Source: Viola odorata
Lineage: Eukaryota > Streptophyta > Magnoliopsida > Malpighiales > Violaceae
Reading direction: 5' to 3'
DNA length: 64,000 nt
Assembly: GCA_963691705.1 (NCBI GenBank)
Contig: OY829539.1
Coordinates: 57,634,327 to 57,698,326, forward strand
Below are positions 11,014 to 21,580 of the stretch, in pieces; positions within the stretch are counted from its first letter, which is position 1, and the number at the start of each line of letters is the position of its first letter. Both the position numbers and the translations under genes were made by a program. The notes under the pieces are model-generated. The model saw nothing but the letters and a program-made list of their open reading frames with translations. It had not been told where the DNA came from and searched no databases.

Positions 11014-12426
11014 TTAGATCACAAGCAAACTGCTGCTGCCAGTTAAGTCAGTGACTTGCAGCAATGGCCGCTCACGTAGTTCTTCTTGCTCCTGCTGCGT
11101 GTGATGTTCTTGGTCACCCTGCCAAACCCATACGATATCTTTGAGAGCAGGCCTTATATCCTCCTTAATTATCTTCTGATATTCCAAAGTATCTCCATTA
11201 GACTTCTTCACTTCAACCAAATGAAAGTTTGGAGTGACTTCAAAGATCTCTGCATCAATAGACAAGGGCCCCTTTCTCCCTTCCTTCAGTCCTTCCAATT
11301 TCAACAAACCTTTATCTTTCTTCATTACCTTCAGCTTTAGCCGCCTGGCTATAGCTTCCAGTTTAGAGATGATGACCGAGGCAGGCTGCATAGAGGTAAA
11401 TCTTGCTTCTCTCTTTAATGGCTTTTCCTCAAACAGCCCAGAAAGATCAAACCCTGCAGAAAATGAGATGATATCAAAAGCATTCAAGTTGGAGGGCTTG
11501 ACTGACTCTAGCTTGGTGTCAAAATCGTTGTCAGTATGCTCAGAGGGACCAGAATCATTATCATTTACATGCGCTGCAGTACAACTTTCTGTTTCAGTTT
11601 TGCCATGTTTCGAGCTCAACCCTTGTCTACACCAAGAACTTCCCTTAATCCTAGCTATAGAGATCCTGGTATCAGGATTGGGATCCAGTATCTTGCGCAG
11701 GAGTCTGCGAACTTCAGGTGGAAACCAATTAGGGCATTTGAACTCAGCTTTGCCAATTCTCCTGTACATCTCCATTAAATTTGAATCGTGAAACGGGAGA
11801 TAACCAGCCAGTAGCACATATAACACGACTCCACAAGACCAAACATCAGCTTTGGCTCCATCGTAGCCTTTCTTGTTGATCACTTCAGGAGCAACATATG
11901 CAGGTGTGCCACAGGTTGTGTGAAGTAGTCCATCTTCACGTTTGGATTCTGCAAGGGCACTTAACCCAAAATCACTAACCTTCAGATTCTCATTCTCATC
12001 CAGCAATAGGTTCTCAGGCTTTATATCCCGATGATACACACCCCTGCTATGGCAAAAATCAACGGCATTGATCAACTGCAGAAAGTACTTCCTTGCAACA
12101 TCCTCCTTTAACCTTCCTTTGGCGACCTTATTAAAAAGTTCGCCACATTTGGCATATTCCATTACAAAGAAAATCTTACTTTTAGTGGCCAAGACCTCGT
12201 AAAGCTGCACGATGTTAGGATGTCTAATAATTCTCATTATTGATATCTCTCTCTTGATATGATCAATAAGCCCTACCCTGAAAAGCTTCTCCTTGTCAAT
12301 TACTTTAATGGCCACACTTTCATTTGTTCTGATGCTTCTTGCATAATAAACTTTTGCAAAGGTTCCCTGGCCAAGCAATCTTCCCAGTTCATATTTTTGC
12401 GTCAACACACTAGGTTTATTTTCCAT
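11014..12426 (-). CDS. CIPK: CBL-interacting protein kinase (CIPK/SnRK3)
   Basis: An uninterrupted 470-codon frame. The Ser/Thr kinase domain occupies about residues 12-266: glycine loop GQGTFAKV, catalytic lysine K41 (VAIKVI), HRDIKPEN with D134, DFGLSA, and the activation-loop end GTPAYVAPE. After a variable linker comes the NAF/FISL motif ([15 protein letters not shown], about residues 307-321), which binds calcineurin B-like calcium sensors. Next is the PPI segment starting at RFTSMQPA, which binds type 2C phosphatases. Calcium-loaded CBL relieves the autoinhibition and directs the kinase to ion transporters. The lack of introns in the CDS fits the intron-poor CIPK clade (CIPK2/10-like), but I cannot assign the exact member. 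The 5' leader is long and appears spliced. Confidence 0.93.
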   Translation of the reverse strand: MENKPSVLTQKYELGRLLGQGTFAKVYYARSIRTNESVAIKVIDKEKLFRVGLIDHIKREISIMRIIRHPNIVQLYEVLATKSKIFFVMEYAKCGELFNKVAKGRLKEDVARKYFLQLINAVDFCHSRGVYHRDIKPENLLLDENENLKVSDFGLSALAESKREDGLLHTTCGTPAYVAPEVINKKGYDGAKADVWSCGVVLYVLLAGYLPFHDSNLMEMYRRIGKAEFKCPNWFPPEVRRLLRKILDPNPDTRISIARIKGSSWCRQGLSSKHGKTETESCTAAHVNDNDSGPSEHTDNDFDTKLESVKPSNLNAFDIISFSAGFDLSGLFEEKPLKREARFTSMQPASVIISKLEAIARRLKLKVMKKDKGLLKLEGLKEGRKGPLSIDAEIFEVTPNFHLVEVKKSNGDTLEYQKIIKEDIRPALKDIVWVWQGDQEHHTQQEQEELRERPLLQVTDLTGSSSLLVI

Positions 12427-13420
12427 CTCAAGATAAAAATGCTAATGCAATACAAAATACAATATTTACTGTCACGCCTTATGTAACTAACCAAGCATAA
12501 GCATGTCAAACCTTCTAGCAAGCAGCTCAACCGCCTTCACTAAGATCATGCATTAAACCAACAGGAACTCTGTAGTAGTGTCCCGACTGACGCTGCTTCT
12601 GGCAACGTAAAGAAAATGACAAACAACTCAGGGAGCCAATCTCATCAAGGATAACGAAGGGCAGTTCTTGCAAAGCCTTAGCTTTGGGGGCTTCAGAAGA
12701 GGAGTTGCCAACAGAGAGGCACATCATTCAGCATTCCCTGGGTTTTGCTACCAAAGATCCAACCCAAAAATATGAAACAGAGAGCCTACTATCGAGAACT
12801 AACGAAGGACTTACAGAGGTGCACCTGCAAAAAGTATGGGAATAGGATTCAGAATTTCAGATGATCTGCGAAAAAACAGGCTTGGAGAAACGGAAAGTAG
12901 GCAAGGAGATCACTTTGAGAAGCCATATAGTAAATGAACAAACACGACATCCAAGAACAATAGAAAGCAAACTTGCAATAACTGATAGGTAAAACAAAAT
13001 TCGAGACTTACAAGAATCAGAAGAAGAAAAAAAAGGAAAAAGCAACTCAGATACTTTTCCCCTCAAAAAAATGGGGATAATCATGCTCAGAGAACAGGAA
13101 GTCCATAAAAGATCGAAACTTTTTAAGCACACAGAATAAGGAAACTAATTCTTGACAGAAACCATAATCTGAAATTCAGAAGCAAGCAGAAATGTTTACT
13201 AGAATCAATCAATAACGGAAAATTAAACCACCCATCATCGTCAAAGTAATTTCAAAACCTACAAACCTATCAAGCAAAGTAAAGCCATGCTACCTTTGTT
13301 TAACAGATCCAGAGCAAAGAAAAAGAAGATGAGCAATCTGGAACTTACCTATACTCTGCTCTCTCGATCTTACTTTAGTCTGTCGATGTGAGAAAAGTTA
13401 GAAGAAAAATACTTTATTAT
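12427..13420 (-). promoter_or_regulatory. CIPK 5' leader with putative intron(s) and uORF
   Basis: On the minus strand a good donor (TAG|GTAAGT) lies at 13349/13348 after a pyrimidine/GA-rich segment typical of a 5' UTR. TTTTTGCAG acceptors occur downstream (for example near 12826). An upstream ATG at 12727 opens a 66-codon frame ending at 12527, 100 bases before the kinase ATG. The transcription start is likely near 13400. The segment 13421-13837 is AT-rich with no gene. Confidence 0.4.
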
Positions 13421-13837
13421 AGCAAAACCGACGGTGTATGACATGTCATTTCAATCCTCAACTGATATTTTGATTTGTTAGAAATAGAACCGGCTACTTT
13501 TTGGCACGAAGCTCCCTTCCGAATTTTTTATTTGATTCTTTGCTGTTTTTGTTACCGTAGCAATTACTTAACTTTTTGGTTTTTTAAACTAATTTTACCG
13601 ATTCAAAAAGTTAAAGAAAAGGAAAACATATTATCATATTAAGGTTTTTGTTACTTTCTCACTTACTCTTAACAAAATTAATTACCACAAAATCAATTTA
13701 ACTTTCTTTACTGCGGAGTCAAAAACTTTTTTCACTACTTCCTTCTCCATTCACCTCAACCACCACCACTAATCAAGTAATTAATTATGCTTGATAATGA
13801 AATATATAATAATTAATTAGGTTACTTTTAGTAAATA

Positions 13838-14070
13838 CTCCCTCTGTCCATAATTAATAGACGCGTGTACTGTAGACACGCGTCTCGAGAAAACCGAACG
13901 ACTCACTATTTGACCCTAAAAAATTCCGAATTTTTTCTTGGACATACGTCAAGGATTAACGTACGTTAGAAAAAAAGTACGAAATTTTTTGGGGTCAAAT
14001 AGTGAGTCGTTCGGTTTCCTCGAGACACGTGTCTACAGTACACGCGTCTATTAATTATGGACAGAGGGAG
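13838..14070. mobile_element. Stowaway-type MITE, 233 bp, near-perfect palindrome
   Basis: The termini CTCCCTCTGTCCATAATTAA and their inverted complement are flanked by TA on both sides (13836-13837, 14071-14072). The arms pair over almost the whole length, so the RNA or single strand would fold into one long hairpin. A central core around TTAACGTACGTTAG and an A-run separates the arms. The termini match those of the mariner element at 1215-6331. Confidence 0.93.
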
Positions 14071-14402
14071 TAATTAATAGGTGTGAGTTGCCAGACCCAC
14101 GTTGGTTTGAGGGAAAAAAAAGTTGGATAGAGTATAGAAAAGAGGTAAAAATATATTATATATAGAAAATATGGAATTCGAGATATTAAACGTTACCGAT
14201 AGTTTAATCGGTACGGATACATCTTATACCAATAGTAAAATTGAGATGCTCATTGATACGAGAATGACAATTTTAGATAAAATAACGATTGTTAAGTTAA
14301 GTTTAAAGTTCAAATTTAATGAGTGATTTTATATTAATTATTAGTGATTTTGTAAATGGGATTTTGAATTCAGCTTAAACTTTATAAGAGATAATTAGGA
14401 GT
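14071..14402. other. AT-rich spacer
   Basis: A short AT-rich stretch between two MITEs. I see no gene or repeat in it. Confidence 0.4.
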
Positions 14403-15016
14403 AGGGATGACAATGAGTACCCATACCCGCGTATAGTTTGGGTATGGATAATACCCGCATTTATAATTGCGGGTATAATTAGGTATGGTACCCGCACAAT
14501 ACCCGCATTTTTTTCAACTTCCCTCAAAAAAAAAATCCTTGGTTTTGTCTCTCTCCTCTTTCCTCTCTCTCATTTTTTTAATTTTTCTTTTATAATAAAA
14601 ACTCAATATTCTTGCTTAATACTTTGAACAAAATAAATTAAAAATTATAAAAATATAATCTTTATCTCAAGATGAATAATTAGACATCCACTTTTCATAT
14701 TTTTCTTAATTTTTTTATAAATGGGTTTTACGAAATATGATGCTATAAAAAAATAATATAAATAAAATAAAATTATAGTAAATTTTTACTTAATTATAAA
14801 AAAATAAAAATTTGGTGAAATAATTTTATTAAGTTAAATAATAAATAAGTAAGTGTAATTGGATATCCATTACATACCCAATTGGGTATTGGGCATATTA
14901 AGTATGGATAATAATGGATATTTAGTTGCGGGTATGAGTTGGATATTTACCCATACCTGCCCATACTCGCTTTAACATACTCATACTCGCCCATACCCGC
15001 CCAATTGTCATCCCTA
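14403..15016. mobile_element. hAT-type MITE with TAGGGATGACAAT termini
   Basis: The left end TAGGGATGACAATGAG and the right end CAATTGTCATCCCTA are inverted repeats. The subterminal regions are filled with ACCCGC/GGGTA motifs in opposite orientation, and the interior is AT-rich. The flanks AATTAGGAG (left) and ATTTAAGAG (right) could be a degenerate 8-9 bp target duplication. There is no transposase frame, so it is non-autonomous. Confidence 0.75.
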
Positions 15017-15982
15017 ATTTAAGAGAGCAGTTTAAAGTAACGGCCGTTAAATTAAGTTTAAAATGATGGAAGTTATTGATTATCTACTAATTATCTACAA
15101 ATTCAGCCATTAAAAACCATCATTGCATTAATGTATACAATTAATTCAATTTTGATTTTCTCCTAATTATGTCTTTACTTGTCAAAGAAAAAAATTGAAA
15201 AAACTTCTGCCACTCTATTCAAAATTTTACAGAGTTCCCTTCAACTGATTAATCGAATTGTGCAACACCATCGCACTCTATTGAAAAAATAAGATGAAAC
15301 AATACCCGCCCATACCCGTTTTAACATACCTATACCCGCCCAATTGTCATCCCTAATTTAGGAGAGCAGCTTAAAGTAACGGTTGTTAAGTTAAGTTTAA
15401 AATGATGGAAGTTATTGATTATCTACTAATTATCTACAAATTCAGCCATTAAAAACCATCATTGCATTAATGTATACAATTAATTCAATTTTGATTTTCT
15501 CCTAATTATGGCTTTACTTGTCAAAGAAAAAAATTGAAAAAACTTCTGCCACTCTATTCAAAATTTTACAGAATTTCCTTCAACTGATTAACCGAATTGT
15601 GCAACACCATCGCACTCTATTGAAAAAACAAGATGAAACAATACCCGCCCATACCCGTTTTAACATACCCATATCCGCCCAATTGTCATCCCTAATTTAG
15701 AAGAGCATCTTAAAGTAACGGTTGTTAAGTTAAGTTTAAAATGATGGAAGTTATTGATTATCTACTAATTATCTACAAATTCAGCCATTAAAAACCATCA
15801 TTGCATTAATGTATACAATTAATTCAATTTTGATTTTCTCCTAATTATGTCTTTACTTGTCAAAGAAAAAAATTGAAAAAACTTCTGCCACTCTATTCAA
15901 AATTTTACAGAGTTCCCTTCAACTGATTAACCGAATTGTGCAACACCATCATACTCTATTGAAAAAACAAGATGAAACAATA
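15002..15982. repeat. 339-bp tandem triplication including a hAT MITE end
   Basis: CAATTGTCATCCCTA starts at 15002, 15341 and 15680, an exact 339-bp period. Each unit holds the right end of the hAT MITE plus about 300 bp of adjacent AT-rich sequence. The copies differ at only a few positions. Short frames inside are not conserved in the other copies. Confidence 0.93.
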
Positions 15983-16362
15983 CAAGATGTACGAATTTGT
16001 GTTTGAGTATGGTGAAAAATAGCAGTAGATGCCTAACTACAAAAATCTCACCAGACAATGTTAATATCTCGTTTTTTTAACATACGAATCACAAAATACT
16101 TAAACCTCATGACTAAACTTATCACTACCGAATTGATCCACTAAAGAGTAAAGTGATTCAGTAGATAATTTTTCATATTTGATCAAACCCATGACTTCTT
16201 GTTTAAGCATGAGTGCTGAGATATCCCATTTGAAATAGGTTACTGCCCATGTGCAAGTCTCCATGGGTATGAAATGGGTTAGTAAATTTCCTAAAAACTT
16301 GCCCATCTCAAACAATGGCACAACAAATAGTCAAGTGTACATCTCTAATTTCTGTATCTGTA
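15983..16362. other. 3' region of the PPR gene
   Basis: AT-rich sequence downstream (in minus orientation) of the PPR stop codon. Nothing else is visible. Confidence 0.4.
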
Positions 16363-18957
16363 TCACCAGTAGCCTCTACAAGAGCAGGATCCATTCTTGA
16401 AATGATGGAAGCGGCTTGAATCGCGCAATATAATTTCATGATCAATGATCTTTGATATGTAGGTAAAGGCAGTATGGCAATCACCACAGACGCGCAAGTT
16501 CTTGGTGATCCTTATGGGAGACCCTGGAGTTGATATAAGTATGCTATAGGCAAGAGCCAGCTTCTCACTATGTTCAAGAAGAAGATCACCTTTCTCTTCA
16601 TCATCGACGTCATGGAGTGCAAAGCTAGTCTGTGGAACATATCCAAGGACCTTTATACGTTGAATCATGTCATTGAGGATTTCATATATTCGGTCTGACT
16701 GTAGATGAGTCCTGTCGCCCGCAAAGAAGGTTGCTGTACCACTCTTTCCTTGGACCCAACTGCAACCTGGTCTTTTCCTAACTCCTGTATGTCTCATCAA
16801 AGAACGGATCCTGGCCACATCTTTCCAACGCCGAGCATTGGCATATATGTTTGAAAGCAGCGTGTAAGATCCATCATTTTCGGACTCCAACTCTAGCAAT
16901 TGGTTCGCCGCATATTCCCCAAGCTCCACATGTCCATGTGTCCTGCAACCGCTAAGTAATGACACCCATACTATTACGCTAGGTTTCATTGGCATGCCTT
17001 GAATAAGCTCCATGGCTTCTTCAAATCGGCCAGCACGACCTAACAAATCAACCATGCAAGCATAGTGTTCGTCCTGAGGAATGATGCCAAATTCCTTACT
17101 CATATCATTAAAGTATTTGATCCCCTGATCAACCATTCCTGAATGGCTACAAGCATAAAGTGCAACAAGAAAGGTCACACCATCAAGCACAAAACCTACC
17201 CTCCGCATCCCAGCAAAAACCTCTAGGGCTTCTTCACCACGGCCATGCATGCCATAGCCAGTCATCAACGACGTCCATGAAATGGAGTTCCTCTCCTTCA
17301 TATTATCAAACACAACTCTAGCAGTGTCGATATCTCCAGATTTTGAATACATATCTATGAGACAATTGGTCACATAAAGTATTTCAGTATCATAATGATG
17401 ACGCATCACATAGGCATGGATTTGTCTGCCAAACCTAAGGGCTCCCAAACGAGCACATGCCACCAAGGAACAAGATATGGTGAAACCATTGGGCTTCATT
17501 GATCTATCCTGCTTGAACATCTGGGAAAAGAGTTCCAATGCGTCATTAGCTTCTCCATGTTGAGCATACCCACCAATCATAGCAGTCCAAGTAACCACAT
17601 TCCTATCCTTTACCGCTACAGAATCAAATATGGCTCGAGCCACATTGATAGTTCTGCACTTGGCATACATGTCGATCAGACCATTAATCACCAGAAGATC
17701 ATCCTCTAGATCACATCCCTCAAAGTTCAACATACATTTTATGGCATAACAATGAGTTTCCTTCCCATGAAGTAGTGCTCCAACTGAAGCACAGCCAGAA
17801 AGGAGTGACACAAGGGTAACCTCATTTGGCTTTGATCCACAGATCTGCATTCGCCTAAAAACATCCAATGTTTCATACCCAAGGCCTCTCTGTGCATACC
17901 CTGCGATCACAGTACTCCATGACACGATATCCAACACAATGTTCTCCTCCTTCATCATTTCAAGAAATCCAAGAGCATCCTTAAAGTTACCAATTTGAGA
18001 ATAACCTGTAACCATTGCATTCCAAGAAACCACATCCTTCTCTTTCATGCCCTGAAAAACCTGATTTGCATCATGCATCCTTTCGCATTTTGCATACATA
18101 TCCACCAACGCATTACCCACAAACAAATCTTCAAACAGCCCACTCCTCGTTGCAAAACCATGCACCTGCTTGCCACAAAACACTGCACCCATAATCGCGC
18201 AAGCAGGGAGCACATTGACAAGACTAATAACATCTGGGAGAAAATCAACACCACCAACATGGCACATTCTACTAAACATTCGCAACCCATTCTTACAATC
18301 TCCACTGTGCACATAAGCAGCGACAATCGAATTCCAAGAAACCAAATCATGTATCCCATCCTCACACATTTCATCAAACACTTGGCATGCAGAGCCCAAC
18401 GCGCCACATCGATCATACATTGCTACCAACGCGTTGCAGACGAAAACATTGGAATGAAACCCATTTTTGAAAACCAAAGTATGCACCGAAGCGCCATAAC
18501 GGAAGTAGGGGATTTCACCGGAAGCCTTGAGAACAAAAGGGAAGGTGTAGTGGTCAGGGGAGAAGCCGAGAGCCAGCATGTTGCGGAGAAGAGAGAGCGA
18601 GTGGTGTAAACGGGAAAGGGAGAGAGCATTTCGGATGAGGGAATTCCACCAGAAGACGAGAGCGGGAGAAGGAGGGAGGTAATGAAGGATGGAGAGTGAC
18701 AGGGAAGGAGCATTGAGGGCTAAGTAGGTGGAAATGAGGTTGATGGAGAAATGGGAGACAATGCCTTGGACAACGGCTTGTTGGTGTACGAGGTTGGCTT
18801 GGATTACAGTTTTGCATTGTCGGAGAAGTGCAGGGAAGATCGACGGAGCCGTAGATGGTGATGAAGGTGATGCTGTAGAGAAGAATGCAGAGAGAGTGTG
18901 GAGGAGAAGCGGGTGTTTTTTTCGTAATGAGCGGAGAAGCATCGTTTCGCTTTTCAA
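16363..18957 (-). CDS. PLS-DYW pentatricopeptide repeat protein (At5g16860-like)
   Basis: An intronless 864-codon frame. The N-terminus (about residues 1-40) is rich in Ser, Leu and Arg and poor in acidic residues, as in a mitochondrial or plastid targeting peptide. PPR repeats of P, L and S type follow from about residue 100 to 680, with repeated signatures such as FVCNALVAMYDRCG, DLVSWNSIVAAYVHSG and NVVTWTAMIGGYAQHG. The C-terminus has E/E+ motifs and a complete DYW domain: HSEKLA, CGDCHTAF and the terminal SCSCRGYW. DYW proteins bind single organelle transcripts and carry out C-to-U editing, with the HxE and CxxCH residues binding zinc at the deaminase site. The overall sequence resembles Arabidopsis At5g16860; this is recognised from memory. 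It is divergent from BCCIP, with 133 bp between the start codons. Confidence 0.93.
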   Translation of the reverse strand: MKSETMLLRSLRKKHPLLLHTLSAFFSTASPSSPSTAPSIFPALLRQCKTVIQANLVHQQAVVQGIVSHFSINLISTYLALNAPSLSLSILHYLPPSPALVFWWNSLIRNALSLSRLHHSLSLLRNMLALGFSPDHYTFPFVLKASGEIPYFRYGASVHTLVFKNGFHSNVFVCNALVAMYDRCGALGSACQVFDEMCEDGIHDLVSWNSIVAAYVHSGDCKNGLRMFSRMCHVGGVDFLPDVISLVNVLPACAIMGAVFCGKQVHGFATRSGLFEDLFVGNALVDMYAKCERMHDANQVFQGMKEKDVVSWNAMVTGYSQIGNFKDALGFLEMMKEENIVLDIVSWSTVIAGYAQRGLGYETLDVFRRMQICGSKPNEVTLVSLLSGCASVGALLHGKETHCYAIKCMLNFEGCDLEDDLLVINGLIDMYAKCRTINVARAIFDSVAVKDRNVVTWTAMIGGYAQHGEANDALELFSQMFKQDRSMKPNGFTISCSLVACARLGALRFGRQIHAYVMRHHYDTEILYVTNCLIDMYSKSGDIDTARVVFDNMKERNSISWTSLMTGYGMHGRGEEALEVFAGMRRVGFVLDGVTFLVALYACSHSGMVDQGIKYFNDMSKEFGIIPQDEHYACMVDLLGRAGRFEEAMELIQGMPMKPSVIVWVSLLSGCRTHGHVELGEYAANQLLELESENDGSYTLLSNIYANARRWKDVARIRSLMRHTGVRKRPGCSWVQGKSGTATFFAGDRTHLQSDRIYEILNDMIQRIKVLGYVPQTSFALHDVDDEEKGDLLLEHSEKLALAYSILISTPGSPIRITKNLRVCGDCHTAFTYISKIIDHEIILRDSSRFHHFKNGSCSCRGYW

Positions 18958-19090
18958 AACGGTAACGACGTCGTTTTATGCTTCTCTTTCCTCCCCTCTT
19001 CTTCTCAAACAAAAACCCCGTCTTAAACCCTATAATTTGTTTCTCTTTCTTTTCCCCTTTCTATCTGCTTGTCAGTACCGTACAGTACTC
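18958..19090. promoter_or_regulatory. Divergent promoter shared by the PPR gene and BCCIP
   Basis: Only 133 bp separate the PPR ATG (18957, minus) from the BCCIP ATG (19091, plus), so both 5' UTRs and core promoters must fit here or overlap the genes. The segment has a perfect 12-bp palindrome AACGACGTCGTT at 18964-18975 with an ACGT core. A telo-box AAACCCTA lies at 19025-19032, with long CT tracts on both sides. I see no clear TATA box. Confidence 0.6.
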
Positions 19091-21580
19091 ATGCCACGAA
19101 GGCCGACTAGGTCTCCGAGATCATTGACGTCTCGCCCCGTCACCTTCTCCCCATTCTCGCGTACTGTAGCTCATCTTTCTGCCGCTTGCATGAAGAAGCG
19201 CCAATTGCCCCCCGCCATCTCTGGTATTCTCATCTTCCTTCTTTGGTTTTACTCTTTCTCTGCTTTACGCCACTGTCTGTCTGCTTCAATGGCGTTCTGT
19301 TTGTGTTAGAGAATGAGACGAGCTCAGAAGAGGAGACCCAACAATCTGAGTCTACTGATGAGGAGGTGTCTCAGGTAATTGAATTTGATTTGGCGTCGCA
19401 ATGTGTCTGATTATTGTCTTTTCTGTAATTTTATTTTTGATATATTTTGGTTTGGTTCTACCAGGGAGAAGTCAATGTAGATTTTGTCTTCGCTGATCCG
19501 AAACCAGATGATTTTCATGGAGTGAAGGTGTTGCTGCGGACGTACCTTGATGATTTGCAGTGGGATTTGAGTGGTTTTGTAGACGTGATATTGGAACAGA
19601 ACGGTGTAGGGACTGTTGTTAAAATAGAGGATAGTGAAGATGATGGAATTTTCTCTGTTGTTACTGTTCTTAACTTGGCAAGATATAAGGTAAGCTTTTC
19701 TATATCTTGCTCTTGTTTGCTTACATTCTCAACGTCGAATCTGTTGTCAACTGTGTTACAGAAAATTAGGAAACGCATACTTTCTATAAGTTTATCTTTT
19801 CAACAATTTCTTGCTTCTAGTGGGTGCATCTTTTCATTGGTGTGCATATTAATGTTTTTTAACCAATGGTGTTTATGTTGAGTAAAAATGATGCAAACTA
19901 TATGTGAAATGTGATATTACTGAGTTTGTGTTTCAACATTCTGATATCATGCTCAATCCCACTCAATTATGATTTATTTCTGCCCCAGAACATTTAGCCA
20001 GAACTGGAGATGTATGATCCAACACTTTATGCTTTGAAGTGCATTTATAACATCATTGCAGAGCAAATTTCTGTCTTTTTACTGCATTATTTCCTCACTG
20101 TCATGACTTATACACCACCTGGAAATTACCGACCTTTATGGGTGTTATGTTCCATTTGTACTGTCTATGAGATTGCATCTCTTGCTCTTACCAGGATAAA
20201 AAATGTATTATGGAACTCAAAGAGTTTGTTCTCAAAGTATGCAAGGAGAAGAAAACAATGGATGAGTTGAGAGTACTTTTGGGAGAGCAAGCACATACTC
20301 TGGGTCTCATAGTCTCTCAGCATGTTGTTAATCTGCCCCCACAACTTTTGCCAAATCTATACGATGGCCTTTTTAAAGAAATCTTATGGTCTACAGAAGA
20401 TGAGGTTAGATGCGAATGTTGCAAGTATCTATCTTGTTTACTCCTGGAGCCAAATTTTATGCTTAGCTTGATTTTGCTTGTTCATTATTTCTGCAGCCGA
20501 CAGAGGAGCTCAAGAATTCCTTCCGGTTTAAGTCCTATCTACTAATTACTAAAATTTACAAGGTATCATGCTGCTCTCTTTCTTGTACTATTTGTAACTT
20601 AATGAACTACAGTATAGTGATCTCAGCAATCTCTCTTATCTCTATAGCACAAGAATGCAGGCCAGAAAAGCTGTCGAAGTATTGGCAGCAATGAGCCAAT
20701 AATATATATTAAACCTGAAGATGAAATCTTTCAAGAGGTGTGTAACTTATTTCATATTGATAATATGCATCACGCTTCTTCTTTCACTAATCATTTCCTG
20801 ATTGCATTCCAGGTCTGCTCTTGGTCATTCAATTTCCCGCTGCACTCTGATACGGTTACACCTCCTGAGGCAAGTAGTTTTACTGTTATCATGAAGAGAC
20901 TATATTGGTGATCTCATTTCTATGCCCTTCAAATTTTAAAAAGCATCAACTCTTAAAGCTGTTGTTCTGTGAGCTTGTGTCTCCCAAGAAGCAGCACCCA
21001 TTGACTGGATTATTTTGGTGTGAAAAAAAAACTAGGGGATTAAAGTAATTTTTGTTTTGTTTTACAGTAAACCAATTCTAGTTGTCTCTTTGGTTGGAAA
21101 TTCACATTAATGCTGCAATGTGTAATTTTGCTTTGATAGAACTGAAATTCGGCTGAATAACAGAAAGTCGAGTGTGTTTGGCAATGGCTCCATGAAACCC
21201 TCCTTTGGACTCTAACTTGATAATAGCTTGGTACAGTTTAACATGACAAACTAAATGAAACGGTATTTCTTTTTCTGTGTTCAATTTTTCAACCTAGTTT
21301 ACCCTGTATCGCGTACCGAACCTATACAAAGAACATCCACTGGTCATTTTTTGGAACAACTCCTATTATCTTGGTTGGTGCTCTTTAAGTGGCAGCAGGT
21401 GTTTAGATGTTTCTTGCAACTTGTTGATGCCCTCTATTCAAAGATCTTTACTGTATTTTGGTGTTATGATTTATTTTGCAGATGAAAAATTACCGGTTAA
21501 CGGGATTAGTCATGGCTATTAAGGCAGACCGAATTTCTGATTTCCAGAAGCAGTTGAGTGCTTTGATTGATGAGTCCTGA
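19091..21580 (+). CDS. BCCIP: BCCIP homolog (BRCA2- and CDK-inhibitor-interacting protein)
   Basis: Eight exons: 19091-19223, 19310-19374, 19465-19689, 20195-20404, 20497-20562, 20648-20737, 20813-20869 and 21482-21580. All phases close, giving 314 aa. The protein starts MPRRP with a basic arm. An acidic Glu/Ser stretch (exon 2) and the conserved BCP1/BCCIP domain follow (VNVDFVFADPKPDDFHGVK, LPPQLLPNLYDGLF, FRFKSYLL, MKNYRLTGLVMAIKAD). In plants BCCIP supports homologous recombination with BRCA2; in fungi its relative Bcp1 acts in nuclear export and ribosomal protein handling. The protein is expected to be nuclear. The last intron (20870-21481) begins GCAAGT, a GC-AG intron with an otherwise ideal donor. 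Expression may be coupled to the divergent PPR gene. Confidence 0.9.

Noticed and set aside
15002..15982. Regular repeat units that might suggest a CRISPR-like array
   Set aside because: The units are 339 bp, contiguous, without spacers, and contain a transposon end; this is a plant nuclear genome.
17995..18713. Long open frames opposite and overlapping the PPR gene
   Set aside because: They are shadows of the PPR coding sequence and share no family.
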